A model generated the notes under the pieces. It saw nothing but the letters and a program-made list of their open reading frames with translations, searched no databases and was not told the origin of the DNA. Both the position numbers and the translations under genes were made by a program. This document shows, piece after piece, positions 5,646 through 9,860 of a stretch of 9,860 nucleotides of DNA. The stretch is from Clostridia bacterium (lineage in GTDB: Bacteria; Bacillota_E; RBS10-35; JAJYVN01). Each line of letters begins with the position of its first letter. Within the stretch, counting starts at the first letter, position 1. The stretch spans positions 1 through 9,860 of the forward strand of contig DAHWHV010000141.1 of NCBI GenBank assembly GCA_027335545.1. The letters run 5' to 3'.

Positions 5646-6326
5646 GTGGCAAAGCGGGCCGTGGTCCTCTTGTCGGGCGGCATGGACTCCGCGGTGTGTC
5701 TGGCGGTCGCGCAGCGGGAGGGCCTGGAGACCTGGCCGCTTTCGTTCGACTACGGGCAGCGCCACCGGCTGGAACTGGAGTCGGCGCGCGCCGTGGCAGC
5801 CGCCTTGGGGGTGCCCCCCTCGCGGCACCGCATCCTCGACCTCGGGCGGGTCTTCTCCGGCTCGGCCCTGACCGGCGACGCCCCGGTTCCGCTTGACCGG
5901 GCGGCGGAGGAGATGGCCCGCGGCATCCCGATTACCTACGTGCCGGCGCGCAACCTCGTCTTCCTGGCACTGGCGACGGCCGTGGCCGAGCCGGTGGGCG
6001 CCGGGGATCTCTTCATCGGCGTCAACGCGCTGGACTACTCCGGCTATCCCGACTGCCGCCCGGCATTCATCGCCGCCTTCGAGCAGGCGGCGCGGCTGGG
6101 CACAAAGGCCGGCGTCCGCGTGCAGGCCCCGCTGGCCCACATGACCAAGGCGGACATCGTCCGGCTTGGGGCCTCCCTGGGCGCGCCCCTCCACCGCACG
6201 CTCAGCTGCTACCTGGGGCAGCGGCCGGCGTGTGGGCGCTGCGACGCCTGCCAACTGCGGCTCAAGGGATTCGCGGAGGCGGGGATGGCCGACCCGATCG
6301 CCTACGCGGCGGAGGCCGGCGGGTAG
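5646..6326 (+). CDS. queC: 7-cyano-7-deazaguanine (preQ0) synthase
   Basis: QueC uses ATP and ammonia to turn 7-carboxy-7-deazaguanine into preQ0 in the cytosol. The 226-residue product has the PP-loop LLSGGMDS (8-15), the FDYGQRH block (34-40), the substrate-site stretch YVPARN (98-103), GVNALDYSGYPDCRP (125-139), and four zinc cysteines C188, C196, C199 and C202 near the C-terminus. Length is standard. GTG at 5646 is chosen because GAGGAG (5631-5636) lies 9 bases upstream and the product then begins right before the PP-loop strand. An upstream ATG at 5484 would add 54 low-complexity residues and run through the 17-bp stem-loop. It is the third consecutive preQ0 gene, after queD and queE. 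FolE and QueF genes are not in the window. A hairpin follows the stop. Confidence 0.95.
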   Translation: MAKRAVVLLSGGMDSAVCLAVAQREGLETWPLSFDYGQRHRLELESARAVAAALGVPPSRHRILDLGRVFSGSALTGDAPVPLDRAAEEMARGIPITYVPARNLVFLALATAVAEPVGAGDLFIGVNALDYSGYPDCRPAFIAAFEQAARLGTKAGVRVQAPLAHMTKADIVRLGASLGAPLHRTLSCYLGQRPACGRCDACQLRLKGFAEAGMADPIAYAAEAGG

Positions 6327-6330
6327 GAGC

Positions 6331-6358
6331 GGCGACGACGGGTGTTGCCCGCCGCGCC
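6331..6358 (+). terminator. Possible terminator hairpin after queC
   Basis: An imperfect GC stem folds from GGCG-A-CG-A-CGGG (6331-6342), loop TGTTG, and CCCG-C-CG-CGCC (6348-6358). This makes 10 pairs with one bulge and one mismatch, 5 bases after the queC stop. No T-run follows. Position supports a role at the transcript end. Confidence 0.35.
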
Positions 6359-6622
6359 CGGCGCTCCAGACGCTTCGGGCCGCGGTTGCCGCAGGGGGGC
6401 CGGTTGAGCGCTGTGCGGCAGGGAGCCCAGCCGGAGACGCCAGGCCGGACAGAACAGGCTTCTGAGCCATCCCGCGCGGTCGCGCCCGCCAGGCCCGATC
6501 CGACACCAACCATCACCCGGGCACCGTGGTGTCAACAGCTGCCCGTTTTACCTGACAAGGCCGGACAACCGCCGTTCGTGCCGCCCCTGCCGCAGGACCG
6601 GCCGGCAGGCCGGGGCCCGCTT

Positions 6623-6645
6623 CTGGCACCGAGTCCGCGTGCCAG
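6623..6645. repeat. Inverted repeat in the convergent gap
   Basis: CTGGCAC (6623-6629) and GTGCCAG (6639-6645) form a perfect 7-bp stem with a 9-base loop. A 6-bp stem with a four-base loop (6598-6613) sits ten bases to the left. The pair lies midway between two gene ends and could stop transcription from both sides. Confidence 0.35.
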
Positions 6646-6829
6646 GCGGCAGGCGGGCCGGTTCGCGCAAACCACCCCCCACCAGGCGGGTTCGCATCCG
6701 ACCTTCCACGGTTCGGGGGAGGCACCCCGGCGTCGGCTTCGCCGTCGGCGCGTTCGGGACGGCGCCTCATGGAGGGCACCAGCGGACGAAGCCTGGCGCC
6801 TGCAGCGAAGGCCCCGCGGCGCTCCCGGC

Positions 6830-6846
6830 GGCACCGGCCCGGCGCC
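6830..6846 (-). terminator. Possible terminator hairpin after the tricorn gene
   Basis: Read leftward, GGCGCC (6846-6841), loop GGGCC, GGTGCC (6835-6830) gives six pairs, one a G-U wobble in RNA. It begins 19 bases past the stop of the tricorn gene. No T-run follows, so confidence is low. Confidence 0.3.
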
Positions 6847-6865
6847 TGGTGGCCACACCCAGTCC

Positions 6866-9860
6866 TCAGCCGCGCCGCCGACCCGGCAGCACCGGCAGGG
6901 CCCGCGAAGGCCGGTCAGCGAACGCCGGCGCCGCCAGCGGGCGCTCGGCCAGCCAGGACAGGGCCTCGTCCAGCGCGCGCCGCAGTTGCGCGTCACGCCC
7001 CTGCGTGTAGTCCTGCGGGCGGTTCTCCACCGGGATGTCGGGGTCCGTACCGTAGTTCTCCACGCCCCAACCCACATCCTGAAACCAGAAGGAATACTCG
7101 GGCTGGCTCGTGTGCGTGCCGTCAACCAGCGCGTGGCGGACCGAAATACCGATCACGCCGCCCCAGGTGCGCTTGCCGACCAGGGGGCCGAGGCGCATCA
7201 GCTTGAAGCAGTGGCTGAAGATGTCGCCGTCCGATCCCGCCAGCTCGTCGCAGAGCGCGACCAACGGACCGGCCACCGCCTCGGCGGGGTAGGGCTCGGG
7301 CTGCCCCCAGCGCGGCACATCGTAGCCGATCGGGCGGCGTGCCAACTTCTCCAGGATCAGTTGCGACACGTGGCCGCCGCCGTTGTGGCGCACGTCGACC
7401 ACGAGCCCGGTGCGCTCGGCTTCGGTCAGCCAGGCGCGGTGGAACTCGGCATACCCGCGGGGCCCCATGTCCGGGATGTGGATGTAGCCGATGCGCCCGC
7501 CGCTCTCGGCGTGTACGAAGGTGCGGTTGGCCTCCACCCAGTCGCGGTAGCGCGCGGCGCGCTCGCTCTGCAAGGTCTTGACCACTACGGTCCGCAGCCG
7601 GCGCCCGCCCCCGCTGGCCACCGCGGGGGCGCCGGTGAGCGGGCGCGCGCCCGCCACACCCTCCGGGGGCACCGGAGCGCCGGCGCCCGCGCCGTTCGCG
7701 CCCTCCGCCACCGGTAAGCCGAGGACGCGACCGCCAGCGCCCTCCACCACCGGTAGGCCGGGGACGCGACCGCCAGCGCCCTCCGCCACCGGTAGGCCGA
7801 GGACGCGACCGCCAGCGCCCTCCACCGAGGCGGGAGCAAGGCCCCCTGCCTGCCCATCGCCCGCGGCGGCCTCCCTTCCGGGGGCGGCGGGGGCCCCGGA
7901 GGCACTCGGGGTGGCGGAGATGGCCTGACCGCCGTCCACGGCGCCACCCCGGCTGCCCGGGGCGTCATCCGCAACGCCCTCAGCCTCCCCCGGCTTGGCC
8001 ACGGTCAGGGCCACCTCCAGCCCGCCCTTGCCGACCAGCAGCTCCCCCACCGGCACACCTTCGCTGACCGGCCGGCCGTCCACGGCGACGAGCACATGGC
8101 CCTCCCCCACGCGCACACCGGGCGCGCGCAGGGGCGACCCCTGGCCGTCCGCCCAGCCGTCCCCGCGCGCGAGCCGCGCCACCCGGTACCCGCCAGCTTC
8201 GGCGTCCCATACCAGGTCGGCGCCGAGAAAGCCCTGGCCGTATCCCGGCCCGTGGCGGTAGTCGCCGCCCATCTCGTAGGCGTGCGAGGTGCCCAGCTCC
8301 CCCTGCATCTCCCACAGCAGGTCAGAGAGTTCGCCGCGCGTGGCGATGCGCGGCAGCAGGCGGCTGTACCGCTCCCAGACCAGGTCCCAGTCGACGCCCG
8401 ACATGTCGGCCGTCCAGAAGTTGTCCCGCTGCAGACGCCACGCCTCACGCAGCATCTGCGCCCACTCCCGCCCGGGTTCCACAGCGACTTTGACGCGCCC
8501 CAGCTGGACCCAGCCGCTGGCCCGACCTGCATCCTCGTCCTCCCGCCGCTCCGGCTTCCGGCCCGCGACCAGCACGCGCAGGCGCTCGCCCGAGCGATAG
8601 GCCAGGGTGCGGGCGTCCAGGGAGAGCCAGAAGTCCGAGACGCCGCCGGCAGCGGTCTCCTGGCGCAACTCCTTGAGGTCGTAGGATTCCAGCGATCCCT
8701 GGTCGCGCGGGCCCCCCGGCCCGCCAGGCCCGCCGAGGCTCCCCTCCACCGGCCAGACCGTGAAGAGGGCCTTGCCGCGCACCCCGGCGATGTGACGGTA
8801 GCGCCCCTCGGGCACCGGGAAGGCCACCACACGCTCGGCGATACCCTCCAGGTCGATGCGCACGGGGGGCGGCGCGCCCCGCTCTCCGGCCTCCAGCCGG
8901 GGCCGGCCGCGCCCGGAGCCGTCGTCCGAGGGGGCATCGACCTCGCCCGCCGGGGCTCCATCGCCGCCCTCCCTGGGCTCCTCGGGGCCACCCTTTCCAT
9001 CCTCCACCAGCGGGCGGGGCACCGGCAGGAACGGCGAGTTCGCGTCGGCGCGCAGGGTGATGAGAAAGGGCTTGACGCCCCGGGGGAAGCCCAGGTCGAA
9101 CTGCAGGCTGTCGTAGACGGGGTTGAACGTCCGGTAGGAGAGAAAGTACAGGTACTTCCCCTCCGGATCGAAGGCCGGCGAGACGTCGTGTAGCACGGGC
9201 TGCGTGATGGTGACCGGCTCCTGCCGCTCCCCTTCCGCGGGCATGCGCCAGAGCCGCAGCGCCGTCGTCTTGCGCGAGAGCGGGGCGGCGTAGCAGAGCC
9301 AGGCACCGTCGGGGGACCACGCCATGCCGACCACGCGACCAAAGGCGTTGCGCTCCACGATCGTCGCCACCTCGGCCTGCAGGTCCACCACGATCAGCTC
9401 GTTACGGTGGTTGGCGATGGCCAGCCGGTCGCCGACCGGCGCCACCACCAAGTCCACCGCGCGCCCGAGGGCCAGCGCCTCCAGGCGGCGCACGGGGGGA
9501 CCGGCGAATCCCGGCTCCGGGGTGAACCCCGCCGCGGGCAGCGGCATCCGGTGCACCTCCAGAGCCTCCTCGCCACCCGCGTCGGCGATGGCGACCATCC
9601 GCTCCCCGTCGGGCAACCACCGCGCCAGGCGGTAGCGCACCCCCTGGGCCTCGCCGGCGGGCAGGACGGGCCCCTCCCAGTTGCCGAAGGCGAAGGCGCG
9701 GCCGCGCGTCGTGATCAGGAGCGCGTGCCCCTTGGGGTGGAGGTCGACCCCATCGAGGAACCGCCCGGCGTCCACGAACCGGCGGGAGCGCTGCGTCCGC
9801 TGGCTGCGAAGGTCGACCGGCACCGGCGCGCTCTCTGCCGTGGCTGGGTCGTACAGGTAA
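6866..9860 (-). CDS. tri: Tricorn protease homologue, N-terminus outside window
   Basis: Tricorn is a large cytosolic serine protease (family S41) that trims short peptides from upstream proteases. 997 residues are visible from the window edge (codon 9859-9857); at least about 220 N-terminal residues lie beyond it. Order: beta-propeller repeats (for example WSPDGAWLCY, DPEGKYLYFLSY), a helical C1 domain, PDZ (GHVLVAVDGRPV) and the catalytic C2 domain. The tetrad can be placed against Thermoplasma tricorn: S525 and H526 in GTSHAYE (8282-8287), nucleophile S876 in GSDGDIF (7232-7234) and E934 in GVENYG (7058-7060). The 58-residue S876-E934 spacing equals that of S965-E1023. VRHNGGG is the oxyanion loop. 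S525 to S876 is about 131 residues longer than in Thermoplasma because of a low-complexity insertion in the PDZ region. An acidic Gly/Pro/Glu insertion lies in the second propeller (about 8872-9003). It is convergent with queC. The catalytic residues are intact, so activity is expected. Confidence 0.93.
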   Translation of the reverse strand, partial: YLYDPATAESAPVPVDLRSQRTQRSRRFVDAGRFLDGVDLHPKGHALLITTRGRAFAFGNWEGPVLPAGEAQGVRYRLARWLPDGERMVAIADAGGEEALEVHRMPLPAAGFTPEPGFAGPPVRRLEALALGRAVDLVVAPVGDRLAIANHRNELIVVDLQAEVATIVERNAFGRVVGMAWSPDGAWLCYAAPLSRKTTALRLWRMPAEGERQEPVTITQPVLHDVSPAFDPEGKYLYFLSYRTFNPVYDSLQFDLGFPRGVKPFLITLRADANSPFLPVPRPLVEDGKGGPEEPREGGDGAPAGEVDAPSDDGSGRGRPRLEAGERGAPPPVRIDLEGIAERVVAFPVPEGRYRHIAGVRGKALFTVWPVEGSLGGPGGPGGPRDQGSLESYDLKELRQETAAGGVSDFWLSLDARTLAYRSGERLRVLVAGRKPERREDEDAGRASGWVQLGRVKVAVEPGREWAQMLREAWRLQRDNFWTADMSGVDWDLVWERYSRLLPRIATRGELSDLLWEMQGELGTSHAYEMGGDYRHGPGYGQGFLGADLVWDAEAGGYRVARLARGDGWADGQGSPLRAPGVRVGEGHVLVAVDGRPVSEGVPVGELLVGKGGLEVALTVAKPGEAEGVADDAPGSRGGAVDGGQAISATPSASGAPAAPGREAAAGDGQAGGLAPASVEGAGGRVLGLPVAEGAGGRVPGLPVVEGAGGRVLGLPVAEGANGAGAGAPVPPEGVAGARPLTGAPAVASGGGRRLRTVVVKTLQSERAARYRDWVEANRTFVHAESGGRIGYIHIPDMGPRGYAEFHRAWLTEAERTGLVVDVRHNGGGHVSQLILEKLARRPIGYDVPRWGQPEPYPAEAVAGPLVALCDELAGSDGDIFSHCFKLMRLGPLVGKRTWGGVIGISVRHALVDGTHTSQPEYSFWFQDVGWGVENYGTDPDIPVENRPQDYTQGRDAQLRRALDEALSWLAERPLAAPAFADRPSRALPVLPGRRRG
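7707..7823 (-). repeat. Three 39-bp tandem repeats inside the tricorn gene
   Basis: Units at 7707-7745, 7746-7784 and 7785-7823 differ at only a few bases and encode EGAGGRVLGLPVA, EGAGGRVPGLPVV and EGAGGRVLGLPVA (listed in gene order from the right, with the register shifted by about one residue). The unit length is a multiple of three, so copy changes keep the frame. The array lies in a low-complexity insertion of about 130 residues (about 7600-7990) within the PDZ domain. Confidence 0.9.

Larger units (their letters stand above)
6327..6865. other. Gene-free convergent gap between queC and the tricorn gene
   Basis: This 539-base gap has no supportable gene; the open frames are low in complexity. 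It holds several inverted repeats: 6331-6358 after queC, CCGGCC-GGCA-GGCCGG (6598-6613), CTGGCAC (6623-6629) with GTGCCAG (6639-6645), and 6830-6846 after the tricorn gene. A TTGACA reads leftward at 6535-6530, but without a -10 partner. A small T-rich patch is at 6546-6550. GGGTTCG near 6686 is not part of a tRNA. Confidence 0.5.

Noticed and set aside
6530..6535. Perfect leftward TTGACA -35 hexamer
   Set aside because: No acceptable -10 lies 15-19 bases downstream, and transcription would run antisense into queC with no gene to serve.
6680..6705. tRNA T-arm-like GGGTTCGCATCC
   Set aside because: The invariant A of the T-loop is missing and no D-arm, anticodon arm or acceptor stem can be placed around it.
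7707..7823. CRISPR-like array
   Set aside because: The 39-bp units are directly adjacent with no spacers and encode an in-frame peptide repeat inside the tricorn gene.

Overview
The window is about 10 kb of very GC-rich bacterial DNA. Genes use G or C at most third codon positions and often start with GTG or TTG. The gene set fits a thermophilic, extremely GC-rich member of the Bacillota, for example near Thermaerobacter or Symbiobacterium. It comprises a ComA/YitD phosphosulfolactate synthase, a DUF441 (YtwI-type) membrane protein, a possible YpiB-like protein, a Bacillus-type QueE and a tricorn protease. That placement is inference from gene content and base composition. There is no marker gene such as rRNA in the window.

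Layout. Positions 1-426 hold no supportable gene. comA runs leftward (427-1224) and is divergent from a DUF441 membrane protein gene (about 1462-1911, apparently with a CTG start). Next comes a 536-base gene-free convergent gap rich in perfect inverted repeats. A leftward gene of unassigned function follows (2448-3047), with a faint YpiB/UPF0302-IDEAL resemblance. A compact divergent promoter region with nearly coincident -10 elements separates it from a rightward cluster: endonuclease IV (nfo, TTG start, 3245-4084), queD (4089-4508), queE (4729-5460) and queC (GTG start, 5646-6326). A second convergent gap (6327-6865) separates queC from a leftward tricorn protease gene that runs off the right edge (6866-9860).

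How the genes work together. QueD, QueE and QueC are consecutive steps that turn 7,8-dihydroneopterin triphosphate into 7-cyano-7-deazaguanine (preQ0), the precursor of queuosine in tRNA. The first step (GTP cyclohydrolase I) and the later step (QueF) are not in the window. Endonuclease IV lies directly upstream of queD with a 4-base gap, so a DNA-repair enzyme appears to share a transcript with deazaguanine synthesis. ComA makes phosphosulfolactate from phosphoenolpyruvate and sulfite. The tricorn protein would trim peptides released by upstream proteases.

What stands out. Non-coding gaps carry unusually long, perfect, GC-only stem-loops without a following T-run, including a 17-bp stem before queC, a 16-bp stem after the DUF441 gene, and 10- and 11-bp stems after the YpiB-like gene and comA. 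The tricorn gene has a low-complexity insertion of about 130 residues with three 39-bp tandem repeats inside its PDZ domain. I see no clear new defence or mobile system, no tRNA or rRNA, no insertion sequence and no CRISPR array.
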